Source of the DNA: CAYLQA01 sp964385695
Lineage (GTDB): Bacteria > Desulfobacterota > Desulfobulbia > Desulfobulbales > Desulfurivibrionaceae
Length of the DNA: 64,000 nt
Assembly: GCA_964385695.1 (NCBI GenBank)
Contig: CAYLQA010000001.1
Span: forward strand, 122,543 to 186,542
Direction: 5' to 3'
The notes under the pieces were generated by a model that did not search any database, was not told where the DNA came from, and was given only the letters and a program-made list of their open reading frames with translations. A program made the translations under genes and the position numbers. Within the stretch, counting starts at the first letter, position 1; each line of letters begins with the position of its first letter. Positions 17,019-25,756 of this stretch are shown here, in pieces.

Positions 17019-17519
17019 ATGGCTCAAGTAACTTTTCAGGGAAACGCTGTGCAAACTGTTGGCGATCTGCCCAAGGAGGGTACGGTCGCACCGGACTTTA
17101 TCCTGACCAAAACCGACCTCAATGATGTGGGGCTGGTTGATTTTAAAGGCAAACGGGTGGTCCTCAACATCTTTCCCAGTATCGATACATCGGTCTGTGC
17201 CACCACGGTGCGCCGTTTTAATGCGGAGATCAACAGTATTGATAACGCAGTCTGCCTCTGCGCTTCACTGGATTTGCCCTTTGCCCATGCCCGATTTTGC
17301 GGGGCCGAAGGGTTGGATGATGTTATCTCTGTTTCTGAGCTTAGGAGCCGTGACTTTGGAGATCAGTACGGAATACGTATTGCCGAGGGTCCGCTGGCAG
17401 GGCTGTTATCCAGGGCTGTGATCGTGATCGATGAAGGCGGCACGGTTGTGCATAGCCAGCTTGTCACCGAGATCACAGAAGAGCCCAACTATGATGATGC
17501 TTTGGGTGTTTTAAAGTAG
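17019..17519 (+). CDS. tpx: Thiol peroxidase Tpx (atypical 2-Cys peroxiredoxin)
   Basis: Tpx reduces hydrogen peroxide and alkyl peroxides using thioredoxin. The protein has the family start (VTFQGNAVQTVGDLP) and the peroxidatic cysteine in DTSVCATTVRRFN. The resolving cysteine lies in ARFCGAEG, about 34 residues later as the family expects. The start is ATG 17019, with GAGGAGG directly upstream; an in-frame upstream extension overlaps the preceding gene and is not needed. The length is 166 residues, the normal size. Confidence 0.95.
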   Translation: MAQVTFQGNAVQTVGDLPKEGTVAPDFILTKTDLNDVGLVDFKGKRVVLNIFPSIDTSVCATTVRRFNAEINSIDNAVCLCASLDLPFAHARFCGAEGLDDVISVSELRSRDFGDQYGIRIAEGPLAGLLSRAVIVIDEGGTVVHSQLVTEITEEPNYDDALGVLK

Positions 17520-17539
17520 GAAAAGAGAAGAGAATTGAC

Positions 17540-17567
17540 AAAAAGGGCGGCCTTTACTTGGTCGCCC
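17540..17567 (-). terminator. Terminator of the pentapeptide-repeat gene, overlapping its stop codon
   Basis: On the minus strand GGGCGACC pairs with GGCCGCCC around a 7-base loop that contains the stop codon, followed by TTTTT. It lies 21 bases past the convergent tpx stop. Confidence 0.7.
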
Positions 17568-19551
17568 CTTCCATATCTGCGCCCTGGAAATTGGTGTTTT
17601 CGAGAATGGCCCCTTCCAGGGCAGCGCCTTCCAGGTTGGCATTGCTGAAGTTGGCATTGCTCAGATCTGCCTTGTAAAAGTCGGCATCCTCCAAATCAGC
17701 ATCCGTGAAATCGGCATTGCTCAGGTCAGCGGCCTTAAAGTTGGCTCCTTCCAGGTTGGCATCACGAAAGTTAGCGCCCTTGAGATTGGCTCGCTCAAAG
17801 TAGGCCTTTTTGATTTTTTGGTCGGAAAAATCAATGCCCTCAAGCTCACATTCAACACAACGCTTGTCTTCTAGGATTTTTTCCGGGTCAACCGGAGCAG
17901 GCTTTTCCGGCGTTGTTATCTCACTGGCTTTGGCCTGGGCCTCTTGGGCCGCAGCTAAGGTTGAGGGGACAATGGGCGTCGGTTTGAACTCTTCTTCCTT
18001 TTTGCTCAGATCTTCCCCAACAACCTGATTCATAGCAACGCCTGGTGCAGCTTGGCTGGCTGCCGGTACTGCCGCGGCAAGGGGAGCCGCTGGGGGTGTT
18101 TCGCTCTCTTCCTCCTTGGCTGCCAAAGGTGGTGCAGGAGGTGCAATAGCGGGAGTTTTTGGTTTTCGGACCGTTACAGGAGGTGTTTCACCCTTGGCCA
18201 AGAGCGGCGAGGTGTTTTCCGTCATCGGGGTGTCGAATTCAGGCTCCTCAATCTTTGGCTGAGCGGTTTTTAATGCACCGGTTGCAGGGATTACCGCAGG
18301 AGAGCGACGGTCCTGAAACTGGGCAAGAAACTGCTTGATGTCTGCAGGTGTGCCGATCATCTCCGGCTCTTCCAGGATGGTGCCGACAAGATATGCGCCC
18401 TCAAGTTTGGCCTTGCTCAGATCGGTACCTTGAAGATTGGCGTTATGCAGGTCCGCCCCGGAAAGAATGGCACCTTTCAAATTGGCCCCTGAGAGATTGA
18501 CATCGGACAACTCCGTCATAAGCATGGAGGCTCCTTCCAGGTTGGCCCCGGAAAGGTTGGCCCCGGAAAGATCCGCCCGGTTGAGGTCTGCGCCGACAAG
18601 GTCAACTCCGGAAAGATCGCAACCGGCACAGGCGTTATTGTTAAAGAGTCGCTCAAGGTCCGATTTTGAGGTGGCGGACGGCGTGATAATTTTACGTACA
18701 GGCTTGGCCGGGGTAAGCGGTGTTATGGCGCGCTGTTGGGGCGGTGTAGCAGTTGGAGCGGCTGCCTTGGCCGCTGATGCAACTAAGGGTTGCGCTAACT
18801 CCGTGCGGGTAGCCTCGTCCTTGCCCAAAGCAGGCACGGGCGGGGCGATGTTGGGAGCTGGAATAGGTGCCGGTTGAGGTGGTAGTATTTGCTCACTGCC
18901 CTTGGGGCCAAGTCCGAGTTGTTCACGGATGCTTGGTTGTTCTTCCAATGCAGGGGCTGGTTTCGCTTTTGCCGCTGGAACTTCAGTCGGTGCAACCTGC
19001 TCCGCCGGTTCGAGCGAGGCAGGAGCTTCAGGCTCTTGGCTGCTGGATTCCTCTGTGGCAAGCGCTTCTTCCTTGACCGGCTCCGGCGGAGTGGTCAGGG
19101 CGTTTTCTGGCATCACATAGTCGGTTGCTGTTTTCTCGGCAAGGTCAAGAGTGCTGCCGTCGATGGCTGCATCCTCAAAGTCTGCGTCCTTAATATAGGC
19201 CCCGGTCAGATCCGCCTTGTAAAGATCCGCCCCTTCAAGGTCGGCATCCATCAGGTTGGCCCCGGAAAGATCCACGCCTTTCAGGTTGGCGTCGTTGAGT
19301 CGTGCATCCTCAAGGTTTGCCTTGGAAAGATCGGAGCGCTCAAGATATGCTTTTTTGAGTTTTTGTCCGGAAAGATCGGCACCTGAGAGATCGCATTCAA
19401 CACAACGGTTGGTTTCAAGCAGGGTATCAAGATCTTTTTGCGTGTAGGTCCAAGCATGGTGGGGGCCGGAAACCAGGCCAAAAGCACTCACCAGCATGAA
19501 GGCAGCCGCAGATTTTTTCATCAAGTATGCCGAGTAAGAAAAAGCGTGCAA
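17554..19551 (-). CDS. Exported protein with three pentapeptide-repeat domains
   Basis: The 665-residue product has a signal peptide (KKSAAAFMLVSAFGLVSG). Three right-handed quadrilateral beta-helix domains made of A(D/N)LxX pentapeptides follow, at about 40-145, 305-390 and 565-660. Each domain opens with a CxxC motif (CVEC, CAGC, CVEC) just before the first repeat. Two long linkers, rich in proline, alanine and glutamate, separate them. Pentapeptide helices usually act as rigid binding surfaces; no enzyme activity is expected. The ATG at 19521 starts the classic signal peptide, but TTG at 19551 has a better-placed AGGA, so the start is uncertain. It faces metF divergently. Confidence 0.8.
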   Translation of the reverse strand: MHAFSYSAYLMKKSAAAFMLVSAFGLVSGPHHAWTYTQKDLDTLLETNRCVECDLSGADLSGQKLKKAYLERSDLSKANLEDARLNDANLKGVDLSGANLMDADLEGADLYKADLTGAYIKDADFEDAAIDGSTLDLAEKTATDYVMPENALTTPPEPVKEEALATEESSSQEPEAPASLEPAEQVAPTEVPAAKAKPAPALEEQPSIREQLGLGPKGSEQILPPQPAPIPAPNIAPPVPALGKDEATRTELAQPLVASAAKAAAPTATPPQQRAITPLTPAKPVRKIITPSATSKSDLERLFNNNACAGCDLSGVDLVGADLNRADLSGANLSGANLEGASMLMTELSDVNLSGANLKGAILSGADLHNANLQGTDLSKAKLEGAYLVGTILEEPEMIGTPADIKQFLAQFQDRRSPAVIPATGALKTAQPKIEEPEFDTPMTENTSPLLAKGETPPVTVRKPKTPAIAPPAPPLAAKEEESETPPAAPLAAAVPAASQAAPGVAMNQVVGEDLSKKEEEFKPTPIVPSTLAAAQEAQAKASEITTPEKPAPVDPEKILEDKRCVECELEGIDFSDQKIKKAYFERANLKGANFRDANLEGANFKAADLSNADFTDADLEDADFYKADLSNANFSNANLEGAALEGAILENTNFQGADMEGATK

Positions 19552-19614
19552 TCGATGTTGTCCTGCTCAAATACAGGCCAATGCGGCACGCTGAATTTAT
19601 TTAAATTGGATTTA

Positions 19615-19629
19615 TAACGTTATACGTTA
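19615..19629. promoter_or_regulatory. Palindromic operator candidate
   Basis: TAACGT, TAT, ACGTTA form a 15-base dyad in the 268-base gap between the divergent pentapeptide gene and metF. The gap also carries taggtatttctaca at 19765-19778. I cannot name the binding protein. Confidence 0.35.
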
Positions 19630-19819
19630 GCATCTGATTAAAACCATGGGCCGACTTTGTCAAGTCAAGAAGCGCGATCATGCTTTTCAGGCGTAAAGAA
19701 ACAGAGAAAAAGGGCAGCAAAGGCAGGGAAATAAATACGGCATTATTACGATAAATCTGGTACATAGGTATTTCTACAGAAGGCAGGGGAGTTCTAACTA
19801 ACTAAAATGACAGGTAAAT

Positions 19820-20710
19820 ATGCTAGTTAAAGACATTCTTTCCGATAACAAGATCTCGTTCAGCTTTGAGTTTTTCCCGCCCAAGGATGATGCCGGTTGG
19901 GAGTATCTTTTCAGCACCATCTCCGACTTGATGCCGCTCAAACCGGCCTATGTCAGTGTGACATACGGCGCAGGCGGCTCCACCCGTGACCGGACCCATA
20001 AGCTGGTGACCAAGATCCAGCAAGAAACCGAGCTGACCGTTGTCTCCCATCTGACCTGTGTAGGTTCCAGCCGGGATGAGATGAAAGACATCCTGCAAAA
20101 CTATGCGGACAGCGGCATTGAAAATATCCTGGCCCTGCGCGGCGATCCACCCAAGGGGCAAAAGGACTTTGTCCAGGCTGAGGATGGTTTTGCCTATGCC
20201 GCAGACCTGGTTGCCTTTATCAAGAAACATTTTCCCCAGATGGGTGTTGCCGTTGCAGGTTTCCCGGAAGGCCACCCCGCCACCCCCAACCGCCTTATGG
20301 AGATGGACTACCTCAAGGCTAAGGTTGATGCAGGGGCGGATTATATTGTGAGCCAGCTCTTTTTTGACAACAACGATTTTTATGATTTTTGTGAGCGTTG
20401 TGAACTGGCCGGTATTCATGTGCCTGTTATTGCCGGCATTATGCCTATCACCTCCAGCCAGGGTATGGTCCGCATGGCCGAGTTGGCAGCGGGTTCACGC
20501 ATCCCGGCCCCGCTGCTACGCGGTTTGGCCCGGGCGCAAAGTGAAGAGTACGTTGAAAAGGTCGGAGTACACTGGGCCACGGAGCAGGTCCGTGATCTGA
20601 TCGATCATAACGTCAAGGGGATTCATTTTTATACCCTCAACCATTCATGCCATACCCTGGATATCTATAAGACCCTCGGGGTTATGGATTCCATCCAGCT
20701 TGCCGGATAG
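19820..20710 (+). CDS. metF: 5,10-methylenetetrahydrofolate reductase
   Basis: MetF is a flavoprotein that reduces methylene-THF to methyl-THF for methionine synthesis, or runs in the Wood-Ljungdahl methyl branch in anaerobes. Signatures include FSFEFFPPK near the N-terminus, VSVTYGAGGSTRDR, and LALRGDPP. The C-terminal part reads GIHFYTLN. At 296 residues it has the bacterial length. It stands alone on the plus strand; a hairpin 20 bases downstream (20731-20758) may end its transcript. Confidence 0.95.
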   Translation: MLVKDILSDNKISFSFEFFPPKDDAGWEYLFSTISDLMPLKPAYVSVTYGAGGSTRDRTHKLVTKIQQETELTVVSHLTCVGSSRDEMKDILQNYADSGIENILALRGDPPKGQKDFVQAEDGFAYAADLVAFIKKHFPQMGVAVAGFPEGHPATPNRLMEMDYLKAKVDAGADYIVSQLFFDNNDFYDFCERCELAGIHVPVIAGIMPITSSQGMVRMAELAAGSRIPAPLLRGLARAQSEEYVEKVGVHWATEQVRDLIDHNVKGIHFYTLNHSCHTLDIYKTLGVMDSIQLAG

Positions 20711-20730
20711 ATTGTAGCCTTTCTCTGCTT

Positions 20731-20758
20731 CCCCGGAACCAAATCCATGGCTCCGGGG
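20731..20758 (+). terminator. Hairpin after metF
   Basis: CCCCGGA pairs with TCCGGGG over a 14-base loop. No immediate T-run follows, so intrinsic termination is only possible; pyrimidine-rich DNA comes 15 bases later. Confidence 0.4.
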
Positions 20759-20953
20759 GAGCGGTTTGCCCCTTCTTGTTTTTCTCATCTTTTTTCCTCT
20801 GTTTCATCCATTAGTTAGCTCTGTTTTGCCGGGTATGACCGCGCAATTTTCACGCACCATGTTGAGGCGCTCCCCCATAAAGCCGATACGGTTTCCATAA
20901 GGGGAAGTAGTATCTGGATGCAGGATAAACATTATGGAACAAGGAGGTCCGCA

Positions 20954-22126
20954 ATGCGTATCAGCAGTGGTGAAGTGGGGTTGTCTGCCCAGACAACCTA
21001 CCAACAGGAAAAGAAGACCACAACGAGCCATCTTGATCTCAAGGGGGAGACAACACTCAGTGTGGTGCAAAACGAAAGTCTTGCCCAAAGCACGGTGGGG
21101 TTTAGCAAGGCGACAAGCACGCCTCTGGGGGCAACCGTGGTGCGTGAGAGCATTAACGAGGACACAGTGAGCTTTTCCGAGGAAGCAATTGTTCAACAAC
21201 CTTCCGTAATTCGTGAGCCGACCATCCAAGAATGGTTGAGCAGTGTATTTGGTAGGCTCTCTTCTATTCTTACGGAAATGAGTGAAAAGATCCGGGACGT
21301 GAGCCAGGAAGTCTCACCCCGGCTCAATTTTCATTCCATGGAGAGCAACAAAGAGGCCGGCTTAGCGGATCTTGATGCGGTGCGCCTGGATCTCTCCGAA
21401 ACCCTGGACAGCCAATTGCGTTTTATGGCAGAGGCGCAAGAAAAAGCCAGCCAAGTCCAAGTCATTGAAATGCCGGAGTACAATCGGGAGAAGACCGTTC
21501 ATCTTGAGTATGAGCAGAATATGCTTATCGAGACCAGGGGCACGGTTATCACGGAGGATGGCCGGGAAATTGATTTCAAGCTGGATATCGGTTCTGTCCA
21601 ACAAGGGGAGATGGATAGCGTGCAGCGTTATCGGGTCATGGACCCGTTGGTAATCAACCTGAATGGGGAGGCAGCCCAACTCCAGGACATGCGCTTTACC
21701 TTTGATCTCAATTCCGATGGCGAGGATGATGCCATTCCTTACCTCAACAGCGGTAGCGGTTTTTTGGCCCTAGACATCAATAACGATGGAGAGGTCAATG
21801 ACGGCTCTGAACTGTTCGGCACCAAGAGCGGTAATGGTTTTATTGACCTTGCGGCATACGATGAGGATGGCAATATGTGGATAGACGAAAACGACTCGAT
21901 TTTCGGCCGCCTCGCTGTCTGGATGCAGAATGGTGATCAGGAAGAAGGCAAGCTGGTTTCTCTCTATCAGGCGGGAGTAGGGGCCATACACCTCGGCAAT
22001 GTGGAGACCAATGCCAGGCTGTTTGGCAGCTCTGGGGAGGTGCTTGGCTTCATCGGCCAGAGCGGAGTGGCTCTTTCCGAGGAGGGCAGGACCTATAATG
22101 TGCAATCCCTGGATCTCGTGATCTGA
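20954..22126 (+). CDS. Acidic protein with calcium-binding-like loops
   Basis: I do not know a name for this 390-residue protein. The start is ATG 20954 with AAGGAGG before it; a longer reading from 20918 is unnecessary. The N-terminal half is polar, threonine- and serine-rich, with no signal peptide. The C-terminal half has several DxNxDG-type loops (DLNSDGED, DINNDGEVND, DEDGNMWIDEND), the pattern of EF-hand or dockerin-like calcium sites, with the phrase NDGSELFG seen in RTX-type and VCBS-type proteins. This suggests calcium-stabilised folding, possibly after export by a signal-independent route. Function is unknown. Confidence 0.7.
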   Translation: MRISSGEVGLSAQTTYQQEKKTTTSHLDLKGETTLSVVQNESLAQSTVGFSKATSTPLGATVVRESINEDTVSFSEEAIVQQPSVIREPTIQEWLSSVFGRLSSILTEMSEKIRDVSQEVSPRLNFHSMESNKEAGLADLDAVRLDLSETLDSQLRFMAEAQEKASQVQVIEMPEYNREKTVHLEYEQNMLIETRGTVITEDGREIDFKLDIGSVQQGEMDSVQRYRVMDPLVINLNGEAAQLQDMRFTFDLNSDGEDDAIPYLNSGSGFLALDINNDGEVNDGSELFGTKSGNGFIDLAAYDEDGNMWIDENDSIFGRLAVWMQNGDQEEGKLVSLYQAGVGAIHLGNVETNARLFGSSGEVLGFIGQSGVALSEEGRTYNVQSLDLVI

Positions 22127-22134
22127 ACCTACAA

Positions 22135-22168
22135 CAGCCATGCGCTGCACAATGCTACAGCGCATGGC
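22135..22168. terminator. Strong hairpin between convergent genes
   Basis: A perfect 12-base stem (AGCCATGCGCTG / CAGCGCATGGCT) with a 10-base loop lies between the ends of the plus-strand calcium-motif gene and the minus-strand small secreted protein. It lacks a good T-run on either strand. Confidence 0.55.
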
Positions 22169-22188
22169 TGAACTTATAACTTTTCCGC

Positions 22189-22548
22189 TCAGGGCCTGAC
22201 AGCCCGGACATACCCTTTACTGCTCGGGGAGAATTCCCGATCCGGATCACAGCACAGACCGCCGAAATCCCAGCTGCCAACCACACCAAGCAGATTGTCC
22301 ACCGACAGGTAATTGCCGGAGAGTTTTACCTCAACCTCGCCGTTTTTCTTCAGATCAAAGACCTGGTAAAAATCGTACACCATCAAGGATGGTCGGCAAC
22401 CGTCAATAATCGTTAAAACCTCCTGTCTTGAGATTTTCCGCATAGGCCGTTGCCTCGCTGAAATTATCAAAACACGGGCTGCGCGAGGTTTGCCACATTC
22501 GGTGCTGAGAGGTACGAGAAGAAAGAGAAATAGGACAATTTTGCTCAT
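22189..22548 (-). CDS. Small secreted protein of unknown function
   Basis: The 119-residue product begins with a hydrophobic signal-like segment (IVLFLFLLVPLST). The ATG has an excellent AGGAGGTG site eight bases upstream, so the gene is probably real. A CC pair near the C-terminus (GLCCDPD) and Cys18 and Cys51 could form disulfides. It does not have a clean lipobox. I recognise no family. Confidence 0.6.
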   Translation of the reverse strand: MSKIVLFLFLLVPLSTECGKPRAARVLIISARQRPMRKISRQEVLTIIDGCRPSLMVYDFYQVFDLKKNGEVEVKLSGNYLSVDNLLGVVGSWDFGGLCCDPDREFSPSSKGYVRAVRP

Positions 22549-22717
22549 GGGACACCTCCTTGGACATGCAAAGCGAAACGCATTCCCTGCAGCTCGAAGT
22601 CTACCGCTTATCTGCCGCGGGGAGTTTCAATAAGGCGGACAAGTCACACCATACAAAAACAATAAGTTAAGTTGCCATGGAGATCGTGTCAAAGCAGGAG
22701 GGGAAAGGCAAGGTCAG

Positions 22718-23680
22718 CTATTGGTGGCGTTTGGCCTCGGTCATCAGGTGCTGCAGAGAGAATTTGCCGCTGGATAGAGCGGTAACGCGGCCAACGATAT
22801 CTTTGAGGCAAGAGGCATATTGGCTTTTGGGATGCGCGGGTAAAAAGACCTGGTTCTTGCGCACGGCCTTGCGTACCTTGTCATCGTAATAGATAAAACC
22901 AATCACCTCGCACTCCATGTCCAGGCTCTTTTTCAGGGTGGCGGCAATGCGCGGGGCAACCTTGAGATCTTCGGGCTGGTCGCCCATGTTAAAGACAAAG
23001 CGCGGCTTAAAGAAACGCAACCGCTGGGAAATTTTATCGCCCAGCCTTTTATCCATGCCTCGAATTTTTTCCAAAATGGTCTCAATGGTCAGGTTTTCTT
23101 TGTCTGCCGGTTGCCTGTAAGTGGAAAGCAGCATTTTTTGCACAGGGCGGTTGCCGTGGCAGAGGCTTACGACATTGGCAAAGGTGAAGTTGCGTAAAAA
23201 GACCAGGGCATTCATCAAGGCCGGGGTGTCGAGGGTGGTGACCATGATGCCGTTATTGGCCAGGCCGAAAAAATTCATGGTGTTGATGGAGGTCCCGGCC
23301 CCGAGATCCACGATAACGTATTTGGCATCTATGTTCTGAATGCTCTCCAGCAGGGAAAAACGCTGTTTGGTCGGGATGTTGGCCATGAATGGGGTCTTGC
23401 CGTCTCCCGGCAGGAACCTGAGATTTTTCACACTGGTGTCAATGATGAGCCCATGCAGATCGGCAAGCTTCTGCTTGAGATAATCTCCCACGCCGGGGTG
23501 GGTGTTTGCTATGCCAAGATAGGTGTGCAGGTTCGAGCCGCCCAGGTCCAGATCAACGGCCACGGTTTTGTGGCCGCCATGGGCCAGTGAGATTGCGAGA
23601 TTGGCGGCAAAAACGCTTTTGCCCACCCCGCCTTTGCCGCTGGCAATGGGGATGATGACGGGTTTACGGTGTAAGGGCAT
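22718..23680 (-). CDS. ParA/MinD-family P-loop ATPase (FlhG-like)
   Basis: The protein has the deviant Walker A of this family, ASGKGGVGKS (about 14-23), followed by AVDLDLGGSNLH and a Walker B region VIVDLGAGT. It lacks a membrane segment; the C-terminal region has a basic stretch. Members place or count cellular structures such as flagella, chemoreceptors or plasmids. The 320-residue length is close to FlhG/MinD-like proteins, but no flagellar gene is near. It starts 3 bases after the stop of the lipoprotein gene, so the two are translated from one message. Confidence 0.85.
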   Translation of the reverse strand: MPLHRKPVIIPIASGKGGVGKSVFAANLAISLAHGGHKTVAVDLDLGGSNLHTYLGIANTHPGVGDYLKQKLADLHGLIIDTSVKNLRFLPGDGKTPFMANIPTKQRFSLLESIQNIDAKYVIVDLGAGTSINTMNFFGLANNGIMVTTLDTPALMNALVFLRNFTFANVVSLCHGNRPVQKMLLSTYRQPADKENLTIETILEKIRGMDKRLGDKISQRLRFFKPRFVFNMGDQPEDLKVAPRIAATLKKSLDMECEVIGFIYYDDKVRKAVRKNQVFLPAHPKSQYASCLKDIVGRVTALSSGKFSLQHLMTEAKRHQ

Positions 23681-23683
23681 GCA

Positions 23684-24007
23684 TTAATTCTCAAAATTGG
23701 TTGTGCTGTATGAATAGGAACTGACCACGCCGTTGGCATCAAAGCGAATTAAAAGATCGCTGGCATGGGGTGGGCCGAACACCTGATAGCTGTATGAGCC
23801 GTAGGTCCAGGTCGTTTTACCGTCTTCAAGTCCGGTACGCCAGGGAGCACCGAACATGCTGCGGATCTCCTCCTGGTTGGTGCTGCCGATAACGATTTGA
23901 TGCACCGCCGCCTTGGAAAATTCACGTCCGGTAGAAGCGCAGCCGGTAGACAGAATAAAGCCGAAAAGGGCGAGTGTAATACCGAAGCGGAGTAAGGTGT
24001 TCTGCAT
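23684..24007 (-). CDS. SmpA/OmlA (BamE-like) lipoprotein
   Basis: About 107 residues from the ATG at 24007, which has GGAGGC upstream. The signal sequence ends in a lipobox, LSTGC, so it is a predicted lipoprotein. The mature part carries the BamE/SmpA pattern: IVIGSTNQEEIRSMFGAP, then a TTWTYGSYSY strand and a final strand with DLLIRFDANGVV. BamE is a small part of the outer-membrane assembly machine, but this protein may be a paralogue. It lies between a zinc-ribbon membrane protein gene and a ParA-like ATPase gene. Confidence 0.8.
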   Translation of the reverse strand: MQNTLLRFGITLALFGFILSTGCASTGREFSKAAVHQIVIGSTNQEEIRSMFGAPWRTGLEDGKTTWTYGSYSYQVFGPPHASDLLIRFDANGVVSSYSYSTTNFEN

Positions 24008-24113
24008 TGTGTTGCCTCCTTGTCTGTGACGATTCTTCCTATTTACCCTGGCATTCGGCATGCTGTCAACACATGGTGAGCCAAGGTGTTCAAGTTCAAA
24101 AAGCTTGCCCTGC

Positions 24114-25208
24114 TCAATGTTTCTCAAGGATGTACCCCTTTTGCCCCATGAAGTAGGTAAGCAGGCCATCCATGCCATTATAGAAAAATAAAAGCATAAG
24201 ACCGATAACCACTGTCCCTGGATCATTGGAGAGAAACATGGCGATGACCAAAAACCAGACAGCAAGTGAGCCCAGCAACTCCACTCCGCCGAGAAAGCGG
24301 TGGCCGAGATACATGTCTCCCATACCTGGAAGCAGCATAGAGCGCATGGCCGCTTTCTTGGCGGTCTTAAAAGGGGTATCGCAGTTTGTGCAACTTTCAA
24401 GTTTGAACGGCAGGGGGGAGTAACAGGCCGGGCAGAGATGATTGTAGGTCAGGGTCTTTTCCGCGGGCAATTCGGAGCCGGCCGGGATGTAACGAGTGAT
24501 GAAACCTGCGATATTCTTGGCAATGGCACGCTGCATGCGATTGAAAAGCCTGCGCTTGCCTTGCTTCGGGTACAGGCAGATCGAGCCAAAGATCCAGCCG
24601 GTTTTCACCTTGCGCAGAGAGGCATAGGAGTACTGGTGGAAAAAATGTAAGACCTTGTCCGCCCTTGCATTGACGTTGATGCCAAGCACGCGTTGATCCG
24701 TGGCAAGCAGGGCGTAATAATTGTAAAGCATGGTCAATAAACCGTTGCCCAAAAACATCTCGGCCGGGTAATAGGCGGTTCCTATACCCACCTTGTAGAT
24801 CTTTTCTCGGGGTTTAAGGATTTCCGGCAATCTGCCGGCCAGGGTGCACAGTATCTTCACTCGCAACTTGTTGCGCCTGTTTTTGTAACTGCCTTTTTTG
24901 TTGCGTTCAAAGATTTCGGAAAAGGCAAGACGATCCGAAGGTACGTCGTTTAATTCCGGGTACGTTGCAAGCAGGGATTCCATTTCCGGGGCGTCAAGAT
25001 CCTGAAAGGCGGAAGCTGCAGCTGCAGCCTGCTCGTTTTGTTTTGCTGGTAGTTCGCTTGCCGCAGGAGCAGGTTCAACTACAACATCGGCAGGCTCGAT
25101 GATGATCTTGGCCCCGCACTGTTTGCAAGGTGCCGCCACACGCTCTTTGGGCAGCTTTTCATCCGGGATGTTGTACGTTGCATCGCATTCAGCGCAGACT
25201 ATTTTCAT
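24114..25208 (-). CDS. Zinc-ribbon membrane protein of unknown function
   Basis: The N-terminus is an MJ0042-type zinc ribbon (C5xxC8 ... C28xxC31), typical of proteins from this lineage. A low-complexity linker rich in alanine and glutamate follows. A central domain (about 110-240) may be PH-like. A second zinc ribbon comes next (CPAC ... CTNC, about 275-293), and then two or three hydrophobic segments near the C-terminus (about 310-355). The 364-residue protein is probably membrane-bound with cytoplasmic zinc ribbons. It is first in a three-gene minus-strand set with the BamE-like lipoprotein and ParA-like ATPase. I recognise no assigned function. Confidence 0.7.
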   Translation of the reverse strand: MKIVCAECDATYNIPDEKLPKERVAAPCKQCGAKIIIEPADVVVEPAPAASELPAKQNEQAAAAASAFQDLDAPEMESLLATYPELNDVPSDRLAFSEIFERNKKGSYKNRRNKLRVKILCTLAGRLPEILKPREKIYKVGIGTAYYPAEMFLGNGLLTMLYNYYALLATDQRVLGINVNARADKVLHFFHQYSYASLRKVKTGWIFGSICLYPKQGKRRLFNRMQRAIAKNIAGFITRYIPAGSELPAEKTLTYNHLCPACYSPLPFKLESCTNCDTPFKTAKKAAMRSMLLPGMGDMYLGHRFLGGVELLGSLAVWFLVIAMFLSNDPGTVVIGLMLLFFYNGMDGLLTYFMGQKGYILEKH

Positions 25209-25306
25209 GGTTTCCCCCTCGATTATTCATTACAGGCGCTATGAAAAAGACATGTTCTTCTTGTATGAAGAAAAGGGGGTGCCTGTCAACTGAAGGGGGC
25301 GGAGAT

Positions 25307-25543
25307 CTATTCGTTTGAGGCTGGTTGCTTGCTGTTGCGCGGCTGCCACCACTTGAAAATACCGTAGATGGAGAGCACCAGGTAGACGGAAAATAAAAAG
25401 GCCTCGGCCATCAGCCCCTTCATGGTGAAGATGACGATCCAGCCGAAGTTGGCAATGGTCCAGATAACCCAACCGGCCGCCCTTTTCTGCAGATTATAGA
25501 TCGTTCCCAGGATGCTGAGACCGGTGAGAAACCATTCAAACAT
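25307..25543 (-). CDS. Small PnuC-like or SemiSWEET-like membrane protein
   Basis: From ATG 25543 (AAGG before it) the protein is 78 residues with three hydrophobic segments. The phrases FLTGLSILGTIYNLQKRAAGW and FSVYLVLSIYGIFKWWQ resemble the repeat unit of PnuC, the nicotinamide riboside/mononucleotide transporter. PnuC itself has seven or eight segments, so this is about half of it and would need to dimerise to make a channel. Such half-size proteins exist in bacteria. Substrate is unknown. Confidence 0.65.
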   Translation of the reverse strand: MFEWFLTGLSILGTIYNLQKRAAGWVIWTIANFGWIVIFTMKGLMAEAFLFSVYLVLSIYGIFKWWQPRNSKQPASNE

Positions 25544-25756
25544 GGAGTACCTTACAAAACGAATTAAGTGGGACAAAAGCTTGAGACGAACACTTTAAAT
25601 CCTATCCGCACTTGAGGCAATACCATTCTCGGTAAAAGTATGGTATAGTGCCCAGCTTTATGCCGGAATACATGGAAATACCGGCAGATAAATAAACGAT
25701 TGCAAGGGGAGGCCGAGGCTTGCCCCTCACATATCTCAAATGAAAAGGAGAATTTC

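Noticed and set aside
18437..18877. Plus-strand open frames across the pentapeptide gene
   Set aside because: They are mirror frames produced by the repeat structure of the minus-strand gene.
24008..24400. Upstream extension of the BamE-like lipoprotein frame
   Set aside because: It runs antiparallel in phase across the zinc-ribbon gene; the lipoprotein signal and ribosome site place the start at 24007.
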